This document shows, in pieces, positions 1-10,700 of a stretch of 64,000 bases of DNA. Source of the stretch: Lodderomyces elongisporus (taxonomy: Eukaryota; Ascomycota; Pichiomycetes; Serinales; Debaryomycetaceae); assembly GCF_030384665.1 (NCBI RefSeq), contig NC_083674.1:992001-1056000 (forward strand). The letters run 5' to 3'. Below the pieces are notes generated by a model. It was not told where the DNA came from. It searched no databases and saw only the letters and a list, made by a program, of their open reading frames with translations. The translations under genes and the position numbers were made by a program. Numbering within the stretch: position 1 is the stretch's first letter; each line of letters opens with the position of its first letter.

Positions 1-1
1 C

Positions 2-1792
2 TTGATGACTCTACAGAAGATTAGATCATTCCAGTTTACAGACCGCGAACTGAATGAGGTTTTGAGTATTGCAGTTCACAATGATGCATTGTTCAAGGCG
101 TGTGCATATTCGGGGTTGGTGAAATTGACCATGAAATACAGAGATGTGTCAAATAGTGTTTTGATGAGTCCTCAAGAAGAAGATGGCGTTACCAATACTG
201 TTAATGTTTTCAAGTTGGGGCAAGAAGTTTTCCTTCTTGCTGGTGGAAACAAGAACCTTTCGTTATGGAATATCAGCGATGGAGCCGAGGGTGAAGAAAT
301 CTCACCACATTCGGCTTCGCTGGCAACCGTTCCATGCACAAGACTTGGCAACAACGACTTGCTCTCAATGTTGAAAAAATTTGTAACTTACAAAACAATT
401 AGTAAGACACCGGAGCTTTACCTTGAAGATAGTCGACATTGTGCGCAATTTTTGTCCAAATTGCTCAACAATTTCGGCGCTTACCAAACTAAATTGTTAC
501 CAGTTCAAGATGGGAACCCAATTGTTTTTGCAGAGTTTAAAGCAAACTCTAATTTAAACTCTAGCTCAGGTTCTAGTTCAGGTTCTAGTTCAGGTTCTAA
601 TTCAGGTTCTAATTCAGGTTCTGATTCAGGTCCTGATTCAGGTCCTGATTCAAGTGCAGAGCTCAAGTTTTCAAAGCTGGAGCGTATTTTGTATTATGCG
701 CATTATGATGTTGTTGATGCTACACGGCAAGAGGCTCAGGACTGGAGCACAAACCCATTTGTCTTGACAGCAAAGGAAGGGAATCTTTATGCTCGAGGTG
801 TCAGCGATAACAAGGGCCCTACTTTAGCAGCAGTTTATGCTGTTGCCGAGCTATTTTCTAAAAAGGAACTAACTTGTGATGTTGTATTTATAATCGAAGG
901 CGAGGAAGAATGTGGGTCGCTTCGATTCCAGGATGTTATAAAACAACACAAGGAGTTGATTGGAGATATTGATTGGGTCTTGTTGAGCAACTCGTATTGG
1001 TTAGATGACTATACTCCATGTTTGAACTATGGATTGAGAGGTGTGATAAATGCTAATGTCACCATCAAGTCTGATAGACCAGATAGACATTCAGGTGTTG
1101 ATGGAGGAGTTAGTAGAGAACCGGTGATGGATATGGTTCAAGTGCTTAGCACATTAATGGATCCAACCACTCAGGAAATAAAAATTGATGGATTTTACGA
1201 TGATATATTACCTTTAACAGCTGTTGAGGAACAACTATACGAAAAAATTAGAGAGATGCTGAAAACATCAGTTGATATTGATATTCTAAAGGCTAAGTGG
1301 AGACAGCCTTCGTTAACTATTCACAAGATACAAGTTTCGGGACCCAATAACAATACAGTTATACCCCAAGTTGTTAAGGCTACAATTTCCTTGCGTATTG
1401 TGCCAAACCAAGATTTGGAAACAATTAAACAGAAACTTAAAGACCATCTTGGTAATGTGTTTAGCTCACTTGGTTCAGATAACTCCTTACTGGTGAATGT
1501 ATTCCATGAAGCTGAGCCTTGGCTTGGAGACCCTGAAAACAAAATGTACCAAATCTTGCGTGAGAATGTGCAACATCATTGGCAACAAGAGCCTATATTT
1601 ATTAGAGAAGGTGGATCGATTCCCTCGGTAAGGTTCTTGGAGAAATGCTTTGGCGCGCCAGCTGCACAGATCCCATGTGGCCAATCAAGTGATAACGCTC
1701 ATTTAAAGGATGAAAAACTTCGAATTGTTAATTTGTTCAAGTTGAGAAGCATTTTGACAGACACCTTTAAGGAGATTGGCTCTCAAAAATAA
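2..1792 (+). CDS. DUG2: Dug2-type glutathione-degradation amidotransferase subunit (5' truncated by window)
   Basis: The reading frame is open from the first bases with no credible start, so this is the C-terminal 596 residues of a longer gene (S. cerevisiae Dug2 is about 880 aa). The first ~100 residues look like the end of a WD40 propeller (VFLLAGGNKNLSLWNIS). From ~120 onward there is an M20-type metallopeptidase fold: YYAHYDVVDA near 230 (metal-binding H-x-D), GVSDNKGPTLAA near 266, EGEEECGS near 300 and RHSGVDGGVSREP. In the known family, Dug2 pairs with the class-I glutaminase-like Dug3 to cleave glutathione in the cytosol, upstream of the Cys-Gly peptidase Dug1. A Ser-Gly-rich repeat (residues ~185-218) interrupts the peptidase domain near its N-terminal edge and looks like a recent minisatellite expansion. 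The gene converges on the next one, with only 105 bp between their ends. Confidence 0.85.
   Translation: MMTLQKIRSFQFTDRELNEVLSIAVHNDALFKACAYSGLVKLTMKYRDVSNSVLMSPQEEDGVTNTVNVFKLGQEVFLLAGGNKNLSLWNISDGAEGEEISPHSASLATVPCTRLGNNDLLSMLKKFVTYKTISKTPELYLEDSRHCAQFLSKLLNNFGAYQTKLLPVQDGNPIVFAEFKANSNLNSSSGSSSGSSSGSNSGSNSGSDSGPDSGPDSSAELKFSKLERILYYAHYDVVDATRQEAQDWSTNPFVLTAKEGNLYARGVSDNKGPTLAAVYAVAELFSKKELTCDVVFIIEGEEECGSLRFQDVIKQHKELIGDIDWVLLSNSYWLDDYTPCLNYGLRGVINANVTIKSDRPDRHSGVDGGVSREPVMDMVQVLSTLMDPTTQEIKIDGFYDDILPLTAVEEQLYEKIREMLKTSVDIDILKAKWRQPSLTIHKIQVSGPNNNTVIPQVVKATISLRIVPNQDLETIKQKLKDHLGNVFSSLGSDNSLLVNVFHEAEPWLGDPENKMYQILRENVQHHWQQEPIFIREGGSIPSVRFLEKCFGAPAAQIPCGQSSDNAHLKDEKLRIVNLFKLRSILTDTFKEIGSQK
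557..655 (+). repeat. In-frame Ser-Gly minisatellite in DUG2
   Basis: About 99 bp of 12-bp units (TCAGGTTCTAGT and variants) encode S-S-S-G, drifting to S-N-S-G, S-D-S-G and P-D-S-G. The unit length is a multiple of three, so copy-number change keeps the frame. It sits between the WD40 part and the catalytic HYD motif. Confidence 0.85.
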
Positions 1793-1897
1793 AAATTAAA
1801 TTACTTTAGGAGAGAAGAGAAGAAGAAACATACAAAGAATAATTTTATAGTGATCCTCTATTAAATATTCATCTATTGATAAAGCAGGTAAATTTTT

Positions 1898-3427
1898 TCA
1901 GATTATACAGAAGTTCAAATCCAGACTGGATTTGATTTTTTTATTGAAATAGCATACTCGGCGAGTGGCGCCATCCAACGATAAATTTTTGTTTAGTCCT
2001 AATATGAAACTCTTCTCCAAGGCGTCAACATCAAGCAAAGCTGAGTTTGTGATATCTGGCTTGTCATCAGTATTTGGCATCACCACATCTTCGTCACACC
2101 AAAGCCATGTATAATGTCTCTTTTTGTGACTCTTGTCCTTCTTATCCTCCTTGTCCTCATTGTTTCCGTTTTTGCCCGTGCTCTTCATCATTTTCTTTCT
2201 CTCAAAATCAATTTCAGATGAGCCGTCCGACGAATTTGTCGATGCAAAAGAACTTTTCAATGAAACAGTATCAAACGTGTTTTCGCCAGTGTTTTGGCCA
2301 GTATTTTGGCCAGTGTTTTCGCCAGTGTTTCCACCAGTATTTTGGCCAGTGTTTTTATCAGGGCCGTTTAAGCTTTTAGCAGTGCTTTTGTTAGTACTGC
2401 TATTATCATGAAAGTTACCGATATCGCCTTTATTCTCCTGTTGTTGCACGAGGTTCGTATTTATATCTGCTAAAATGTTCAACAAGTCTGTACATTTTGG
2501 TTGATCCTCATAAGTTAATCTCATTGATACATATGTTTTGTCTGTAGAATGGGTCGAAGGTATTGGGGAATCTATAAATATACAATACCGATTTCGTATC
2601 AGTTCCAAACCAGTGCTTTTGCAGTAGGACTCTGCAAAAGTCAATTGATGCGGGTTGAAGCAAAACACACAATCATATTTACCTAGCATACTTGGTCGTC
2701 GTTTAGTAAAATCAGTAATTGTGATTTTGCCTTGATCATAGTTGAAATGATTCAATACTAGTAAAATTTCATTAACTTCACGTTCCACATTGTTTAGTAT
2801 TATGCAAATTGACGAGAAATTGTTTTTAGCGTGCTGGAAATGGATATAGAACGGAAGTAGAATGTCCCAGATGAAGCATACGTCATGGAGACTGACACCA
2901 GTGGGGATGGGTATAAGTAAGTCTCGCGGAACGTATATAGACGACTGTAACCCACCGTCGAGGTCTTCTCCATATATTAGATTGCATTGACATTGACATT
3001 GACATTGACTTCGACATTGGTTTTGGTTTTGGTTTTGGTTTTGGCGGTGACATCGATTTTCTTCCTTATATCGGTGTTGCTCAACTCTTTCTACTTTGCA
3101 GTTGGTGTATGGGAATACCAAATATATCTGCGACTCGTCAAATTTCTTAACAATCATTCGTTTGCCTGGTATGACTCCTATTTGGTGTTTATTTGACTTT
3201 GGGAAATCTTGTGGATAGCTCAATGCACATATCTTGACACAAACATGAACTTTCCATTTGGCAGAGTCGATATTTGCAGGCTCTAGATTTTCGTTGGCAT
3301 CTTCATTTGCCTTGATCCCATTGTCTTCATGTAAGTGCCTAATCACATTTAAAATTCGATTGTTTTTGGAATCATAGACGCGTTTGGTGGGTATGCGCAA
3401 ATCCAGGAAATTCGTAAGTAGTGGCAT
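1898..3427 (-). CDS. Hypothetical protein, possibly a highly divergent medium-chain dehydrogenase-like protein
   Basis: This is a 509-aa ORF from an ATG, with no confident family assignment. Residues ~65-130 (VCVKICALSYPQDF, then a V-I-P-G stretch) and ~165-240 (YVPRDLLIPIPTGVSLHDV) have the rhythm of the GroES-like half of zinc-type alcohol dehydrogenases. There is no recognisable GxGxxG nucleotide loop and no catalytic Cys/His set. Low-complexity inserts break it up: an NQNQ/CQCQ run near 128-148 and a G-Q-N-T-G / G-E-N-T repeat near 360-383. The C-terminal ~70 residues (RHYTWLWCDEDVVMP) look ordered and may be the conserved part. It converges on DUG2. The dehydrogenase idea is inference from local resemblance only. 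Confidence 0.7.
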   Translation of the reverse strand: MPLLTNFLDLRIPTKRVYDSKNNRILNVIRHLHEDNGIKANEDANENLEPANIDSAKWKVHVCVKICALSYPQDFPKSNKHQIGVIPGKRMIVKKFDESQIYLVFPYTNCKVERVEQHRYKEENRCHRQNQNQNQNQCRSQCQCQCQCNLIYGEDLDGGLQSSIYVPRDLLIPIPTGVSLHDVCFIWDILLPFYIHFQHAKNNFSSICIILNNVEREVNEILLVLNHFNYDQGKITITDFTKRRPSMLGKYDCVFCFNPHQLTFAESYCKSTGLELIRNRYCIFIDSPIPSTHSTDKTYVSMRLTYEDQPKCTDLLNILADINTNLVQQQENKGDIGNFHDNSSTNKSTAKSLNGPDKNTGQNTGGNTGENTGQNTGQNTGENTFDTVSLKSSFASTNSSDGSSEIDFERKKMMKSTGKNGNNEDKEDKKDKSHKKRHYTWLWCDEDVVMPNTDDKPDITNSALLDVDALEKSFILGLNKNLSLDGATRRVCYFNKKIKSSLDLNFCII

Positions 3428-4600
3428 AGGAAGGAATCAAACAGCTTTCTTTTCTTTACTTTCACCCTCCCTTAAACACTTATCTTTCTATCTCTTGAAG
3501 GGGGAGAGGGAGGGAAAGGTTGCAGTGGTCCAATGTTTATTCTCAGACTAGAGTTGTTTGAAAAGTCCTTTTTCTTTCTTTTTTTTTTTTTTTTTTGTTT
3601 TTTTTTTATCTTTTTTGTTTTCACTATTCAAGAGTTTAAGGATTTTTCATAAAGCCTTAATTCCGAAAGACCCTTTCTTTTTCGCGTTGTTGTTGTTGTT
3701 ACTGTTGTTACTATTGCCTTTAACCGAGAGAAAAGAAAAACAAAAAACAAAATAACGAAAAACTTTACCTAAACGAAGAGGAAGAAACGTCCAAATATAA
3801 ATTGATAAATGAAAAACAAAGAGCAAAATTTGTAAGGTAAGTCTTAAGGGCGATGAAGATTTTTGGAATCAGTAAATCTGTAAACTTTTCATATTTTTTT
3901 CTTTTCTTTAAATGAAAAACCTTTTTTGAGAAGAATTTTAGAAAAGTAAACAAAGTTCAAATATGCAATTGAACAACCCAGTATATCACTCGCATCATCG
4001 TATTGTTTTTTGAAGCTATAGAGATGATGAAATACAAAAGAACTCGTGATAAAAAAAACAAAAAAAAACTAGTTGTAAGTTTATTGGACTGTTTATAGTT
4101 TTTTCATTGTTTGAAAGAAAAACAACTACTAAAAACAACTACTAAAAACAACAACAACAACAACAACAAAACAAATCAGAAACCCTAGAGATAATTTCAG
4201 ATTGGGATGAAGTACTACCACCCCTTGGTTAAAGAAACCCTGCAGAGACTTGTACTGTGATTCCACAGTGTGCATCGCATCATCTACATTACACAAACTG
4301 CGTGTAAAATGAAAAAAAGACTTTTTTTTTTCTCTCTCTTTTTTTTTATGAGCAGCTTTATAATATATTGAAAAAAGAAAGGCACTTTCTAGATACTTGG
4401 ATAAAAAGAAGAAGTAGAAGTAGAAGTAGAAGAAGAAGCAGAAGAAGAAGCAGAAGAAACAGAACACACCATTTCATCATCACTCATATACCGATAAATA
4501 GTGAATCACAAATGATAAATTGTAAATAGAAATTACAAACTAGAAAATGTCGCCTGCTAACAGGAGCAGGCTGCACTCATGTGAGCAAACTATTCACATT
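3428..4600. other. Intergenic region, no gene seen
   Basis: Shared upstream/downstream space between the hypothetical gene (start 3427, minus strand) and the SIP5 3' end. It holds a T-rich block at about 3575-3610, a GTT run near 3683-3711, a CAA run near 4148-4167 and a GAAGTA/GAAGAA purine repeat near 4410-4455. The short ORFs here are made of these runs. Confidence 0.7.
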
Positions 4601-6334
4601 TTACTTTTTTGTTTTCCTTTCAGCTTTCCTTTTGCGTTCTTCTTCATCCAATAAAGACAATCTCATAGCTTCTTCAATCATTCTCTGCTCCACAATGGAA
4701 AAACCATCATTTGCGCCTGAGCCAGATGTACTGGACCTGGCTCTTCCATTACTGCTGCTACTAGCACCACCACCACCACCATTCTGTCCGTTGGATCCAT
4801 CGATTATAAGATTACTTGCATGGATTGCAGTCGCAGTAGCTGCTTTTCTAGCAAGTTTACTACGCGCTGATTGTAAGTTTGCCTCCCAATCTGGTCGAAT
4901 CATATCTATGGTTATGACTCCCGGTGCATTCGCCGCTACCGAACTTCTTCTTCTTTTCCCTCTATTACCATCACCACTACCGCTTACTAGTCCTCCTCCA
5001 CTGCCCTTTTTTCTTAGCAACTGCGTCTTCATTGTCGCATTCACTGGAGGTGGGGATGTAGGGGAACCAACATGGTTTCTCACGGGGCTGGGGCTAAACG
5101 AATCATCATCAACAACCGCTGACTCTGATTTATTTCCACTTCCACTTCCATTTCCACTTCCATTTCCATCTTCATCTTCATCTTCCAAAATTGAATTCAC
5201 GGTTTTGTATTCGCCGGGAGGTTGGCCGTTGATACCCGTATGAATATCAAGTGGAGGCTCATATGTTACACCGAAATCAGGCATTGCACAGTACGGACAG
5301 CTTGCAGGCTCGGATATTAATGAATGAGGTTGCTCACCCGCTTGCTGATTTGAGGGATCATCGTGTGGTGGGTGTGGGTCCAATCTTTTAATTTGGACAA
5401 AACATTCGGTACAAATTGGCTGTAAGCAACACCTCGAAACATTTAAATGGCGTGGATAGTACAAGAAACAAATTGGGCATTCTGTTGCATTCCGATATAA
5501 TTTTAGGTATAGGTCATTGCTTGGACACTGTAGTTTGCCATTGTGATTGTAATTGTAATTGTAATTATTATTACTACTACCACCATTATTATTGGTATTG
5601 GTATTGTTGGACATCTTCTTGTGCATCAAATACTTGTTCTCCTCTTCTTTTTGCAACTCCTTCATTTTCAAAATCAACAGTTTTAATTTGGCTTTTTCTT
5701 CTTGCCTTTTGTAGTAATTTGAACTTTTGTGAATCTTGTGGTTGTCCAAATCATCCTCCTCGTATTCATCGTCTAGTAAACCTGTTGGCTCCTCCAAGGC
5801 GTGCAAGGTCAATTGCGACAAGAGGATGCAAAGCTCTTCATCAGTCCAGCTTTCATCAAAGTCCTGCAATGGTGTAAAGAATGGCGAAAGCTCTCTGTTG
5901 ACGATTAAAGAACGAACAATATCTACGTCGTAATCAAGATTCGACTTGTAGGTGCCAAAGGGGGCCAAGTAGCCACCATCAACATTTTCTTCGTGTCTGA
6001 CTATTAGATTCAGGTAGTGATGATAAAGTTTCTGGTCCTTCTCCTCTTGTCTTTTTTGCTTTCTCAAGTCAGAAGACGCGGATCTCTGATGGCGACCATG
6101 ACCATGATGGTTTTGGCCTCCAGTGACTACTCCGTATAAAGCCGAGCTGGTGTTTCTGCGGTGTCTTGACCCGCGATTAGTACCCGTACCCGTACCCGTA
6201 CCAGCACTACCACCGTTACCACCGGCGGAGTAAGTGGACGAGGATGTATTATACGTGTTAGACCCATTCACCGATTGGAAAGACGCCGATGAGTTTGATC
6301 TGCTCCTTGATTCCTTAGCTGGTACGTTTCCCAT
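4601..6334 (-). CDS. SIP5: Sip5-like RING-type zinc-finger protein
   Basis: 577 aa starting MGNVPAKESRSRSNS, the characteristic Sip5 N-terminus. A cysteine-rich RING-like module spans ~283-352: CPICFLYYP, then CCLQPICTECF, closing with CPYCAMPDFGVTYEPP. In S. cerevisiae, Sip5 binds the Snf1 kinase and the Reg1/Glc7 phosphatase and is linked to glucose signalling. A role as a ubiquitin-ligase-type adaptor is inference from the finger. The rest is low complexity: T-G-T-G-T near 46, an Asn run at ~245-265, G-N-G-S repeats near 395 and a Gly/Ser-rich segment near 525. The C-terminus is a charged helix (EERKRKAERKTKK). The ATG at 6334 is the only start that preserves the family N-terminus. Confidence 0.85.
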   Translation of the reverse strand: MGNVPAKESRSRSNSSASFQSVNGSNTYNTSSSTYSAGGNGGSAGTGTGTGTNRGSRHRRNTSSALYGVVTGGQNHHGHGRHQRSASSDLRKQKRQEEKDQKLYHHYLNLIVRHEENVDGGYLAPFGTYKSNLDYDVDIVRSLIVNRELSPFFTPLQDFDESWTDEELCILLSQLTLHALEEPTGLLDDEYEEDDLDNHKIHKSSNYYKRQEEKAKLKLLILKMKELQKEEENKYLMHKKMSNNTNTNNNGGSSNNNYNYNYNHNGKLQCPSNDLYLKLYRNATECPICFLYYPRHLNVSRCCLQPICTECFVQIKRLDPHPPHDDPSNQQAGEQPHSLISEPASCPYCAMPDFGVTYEPPLDIHTGINGQPPGEYKTVNSILEDEDEDGNGSGNGSGSGNKSESAVVDDDSFSPSPVRNHVGSPTSPPPVNATMKTQLLRKKGSGGGLVSGSGDGNRGKRRRSSVAANAPGVITIDMIRPDWEANLQSARSKLARKAATATAIHASNLIIDGSNGQNGGGGGASSSSNGRARSSTSGSGANDGFSIVEQRMIEEAMRLSLLDEEERKRKAERKTKK

Positions 6335-7318
6335 GTTTGATAGTCTGATTCTAATGTTATTTCTAGATTATGTTAATAATGAAACAAACTGTTGATGAAT
6401 ATGTTCAGCAAAAAATGCGCATGTAATGATTGAATTTTGGTAACCAAGTGTAAAAATCACCAAAAAAATTTAAAATTAAAATTTAAAAGAAAAAAAATAA
6501 GAAGGAAAAGCAAAGTCTGATATGTATGTTGTTTTTCTTTTCAGTCTCCTTGTTTGATGTAGATGTGGATGTTTCAGTGTGAATGAGAATGTGAATGTGG
6601 GTGTAAGTTATATCTATTGGCTCTACCCAAGAGTATGTTCTCGATTTTGTAGATTGTAAATTTATACCAACTCTCTAAGCTGATTTTTTTATTTTTTATT
6701 TTTTATGTTTTATTTCTTTTCTATTTAATTTTTATATTTGGTTGTAAAAAAAGGAAAAAAAAATAAAGACAAGAAGAACTAAAAAAAAAAAGTAAAACAA
6801 AAGTTTGGGGGAAGGGGGGGGGGAGACTGGAGACTGTGAGAGTGTGAGAAACTTTAACTTGCTTTCCGCACTGACACAGATGAGTGCACAACTTGATACA
6901 TGCTTTATATATGTTTATGTACAATTCACACATTGTATCATTAAATTCTCTCTCTCTTTTTTTCCTTCCGAGGATGCCACTGCCTACTTACATTCTTTCT
7001 TTCTTTTATTGGGTTGTTTAACTTCATTTCGGAGATAAGCAACTACTACACACAAATCCACTCTACTCCAATACATCCAGAAGCTACGACTCTTAGATGA
7101 GCTATCCAATTAAATCAGACGTTATAGACCTAGTTATCTTGTTTAGCTTGTTGAAATGTCCGCCTCTTTTTCCTTTGCTCCATCGCCCCCCCCTCTTTTA
7201 TTTATTGTTTCCTATCGATTGAGAATTAGGGGTAATTCAACTGATGATTCTTTTGTGTGACCGAGATTGCGTGCCCGCATACCATATTCTTCCTCCTAAG
7301 CCTGGTTCTATCCTCCCA

Positions 7319-7355
<37 letters not shown>

Positions 7356-7779
7356 ATCGCTATATTTATGTATAATATGGGGAGACAAAGCTTACATGTA
7401 ATGTATATCTGTGCTATGATCTCGTGACTTGCCATTTTCTACTCCCTCTTCTTCTTCTTACTCTTCTTCTTCTTACTCTGGAACTGGTTGACGAAAACTT
7501 TATTGTCACAATCCATAGTCCAAAGAACCATTATATAGGCATCACTACAATAGACTCTGAGCTTCTGCTTCATTCAACTATTCATCTTCTCTTTGGTACA
7601 TAGTAGGTACAAGACCCTTTCCCCCCCCTCTCTCTCTCTTCTTTTTGTCGTTATTACTATCAGTATTATTACTATTATTACTATTATTACTATTATTATT
7701 ATTATTGTCTTATTATTTGTATAGCAAAATGTCTAAGTATCAATCTTTGAATTCTATTTGTCTTTTTTTTTTTTTTAAT
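6335..7779. other. Intergenic region with simple repeats
   Basis: Upstream region of SIP5 and downstream region of the Bud8/9-like gene. It contains a G run near 6816-6824, a (TC)n tract at 7321-7351 and a TTA/TAT trinucleotide run at about 7651-7707. No conserved ORF or RNA gene is recognised. Confidence 0.7.
7321..7351. repeat. (TC)n dinucleotide microsatellite
   Basis: About 30 bp of perfect TC/CT repeat. Confidence 0.95.
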
Positions 7780-10700
7780 TTAGCTTCTATTACGGGTTAA
7801 CCCCACTCCCAAACCTACTCCAATCATCGCCAAAACAATTAATATCCATGCTAGTCCAATAACAAAACTCAACATCTTTTGCGTAAAACTAAACTTTTTC
7901 ACAACAACGGTGTTTGAAGATGCCCCACCCTTTTCCGAATTATAATATCTCATTCCTCCATAATACGACTGCAACCCATTATTTCCATCAAATACACCAA
8001 GACTAATTAAAAAGAATACCGGTGGCACAACAAGCGCAACACACATGAGCGCACCAAATTGTAACCAGGGATAGATATGCAAGGTTTGATTCGTAGAGTC
8101 CTGCGATTGTTGACGTGGCAAATAAGGCAATGTAGACTTGTCTATCACCAATGAGTTCAATTGCTTCTCCAAATCAACCATATTCATTGATGAATGCCTA
8201 TTCTCCAAAAACAAATTACGCTTGGGTTGTGATAGTACCATAGATGAACCACGAGAGCCCGAGTCATGCTCCGATGTGGTATTACCCAATTCAAACCCTT
8301 CATCAGCTAAATTGCGAGCCATCCGAAGAATCGAATGTGTTGATGTAGTAGAGTTGGAATGTCTCAACGCAGCACGCGAAGAAACTCCCTGAGTGTGTGG
8401 CGACCCACCATGAGCTTGCGCCACTTGTGGACTCGAGGGCTCAATATACCCAGCAGCAGGATCAAGTCGAAAAGTGTGGGATGCTAAACTACCACCCGTG
8501 ATATTATGTGGCTTGTCTGACTTTGAGCCTAATCCTGATTCCAAAGCTGCACCTGCTCCAGTTGCAATGTTCAAAGTCGTGTATGGATCACTATATCTTT
8601 CGTAAACAGACCAACGGCTCTTGGATTCGTCAAATCCTTTATCTTGAACTTTAAATGTCATCACTGGCAACGTATTCGCCTGATCCATTCCCGCAGTCAT
8701 GTCATCTTCATCACCTTTACTATAATGCTGATTCTTATTTTCCTCTTCGGCATCCTTGCTTTCAGGGGATGCGCTACTAGATAAAGCCTTTTGTGAATGC
8801 GGAGCATGGTCTTCATCTTCTTCTTCAACTTGCTGGATAGCATGCTGAACTGCACCACCACTCACAGGGATTAAGACCACTCCTGGCGAAAGACCAAGGT
8901 TAGTTTGATTTTGTTGCAGTTGTTGTTGTTGTTGCAGTTTGTTAAATGAATCTGTGTTCTCACTACTCTTTGTCTGATTGTTATATGAACCTTCAAGGTT
9001 TTGAAGCAATTCTCCCGAGGACATCGACGATCTAGCAGACGCATTATAGTTGTATTCATCCTCATTCAACATTGTTTCGTCAAATGTGTAGGAAATAAGC
9101 CCCTTACCACCACCAGTTGTACTGTCGCCATGGTCAGATAGAATTACATTAGATGCAATGGTTTCTTCAAGCACCTCTTGTTGCAAATCAGATGGTATAT
9201 GCTCTCGACCTATCCGACGTTTTTGCTGCTGTTGTTGTTGTTGTTGTTGTTGTTGCTGCTGCTGTAATGCTGCTGATGCTTGCGTTTGACCAGGATTATT
9301 ATCTTTAGAGTGCAACAGACCAGCTATTGCAACATGATCACGTTCAAGATCACGTTCAAGGTCATTATCATTATCGTAAGGTATACTTGGAAGGCTCTCT
9401 CTTTTGGAATTTTCATTTGATGAAGAATTGCGCGTTTGGTGTACCGTGGGTGTTGCTAGTGGAGTTATCGTGGGATCAGGGTACTTGATCCCTGAGACAT
9501 CACTATCGTCACTAAATGCAAGTGATGTTCGCAATGATGATCTATTGATATCCACATTTGTGGATGTGCTCATATGCTTATTTGCAGACTTTGCTGTTTC
9601 GTGCCTTGTATTTCCAGGCTTTCCTCTCGAGGGTGGGCTCGGCGTTACATTTGGTGCCAAGTTCTTCTCACTTGTCAAAGGAGAAGACAAATTGGAACTA
9701 CTGGAAGTAGATTTTGGAACGCCTTGCATTGCTTGTTGAGGTGAAGATCTTCCGTGAAAGGATGTATGTCTACTTGCTGATGCACCGCCAGACTTTACTG
9801 AGCCGTGCCGAAGTATATCGGACACTAATGCTTCACTTTCCTCCTTTGATATTACAGTACTTTGAGGTCGTGAATCGAGCTCAACAAATCGACTTCCTCG
9901 ATTTGTTAACAACCCATCATCCTGGGTTTGGTACTCCGAAAGGAGAATATTTATGGAGTCATCGGCAGTGATGTTCCCATACTGTTCTTGGTCTTGTTGA
10001 GTTTCTTTTTGTTGTTGGGCGTGGTTTTGGCGATTTTGGTGATTTTGGTGATTTTGGTGATTTTGGTGGGAGTGGTGGGAGTGGTCTTGACTATCTTGGT
10101 GGGGCTCGTGATGGCTTCTATAAACATCGACATCATTTAATGGCTGTCGTGTTTCGGAGGACTGTTTGCTATGGATACTATGAGCAGAATCTTCTGACTC
10201 TGTGTCAGCAAAGTCCTCGAGAGTGACATTTCTCAGTGGGTCCAACATCGGATACTTTGGATTAGGATTTGGTATTATGCTTGAGTTAAAGTTGGTGCTG
10301 GTATTTGTGGAAAGATGATTACTTGCATCAGACGCTACTGATGATTTCGATCTTGCAAATAGAGGTCTAATGTTGAAGTGCAAATTGCGTGGAGATCTTG
10401 TTGGGGAAAGTTCGTAATTGCTTCTGGAAGGAGCAAGAGTATGACTGTGAACCAAACCTTTTTCCTGTGCTTCTAATTCCGGCTGCTCGCTAATACTTTC
10501 AAACGATTGGTTTGACATTCGATTTTTGAAAAATAACATATTTTTGAGTGATTTTGTGGGTGAGACATACTCTTTGGGTAGAGTTTGATCAGATGGAGCA
10601 GTGGACATAGTTCTGGGTGCATCCGATGTGTATAGTTCGTCATCAAAAGTCTGATGTGAGGATGAAGTTGAAGGTTGTTGTTGCAGTTGTTGCAGTTGTT

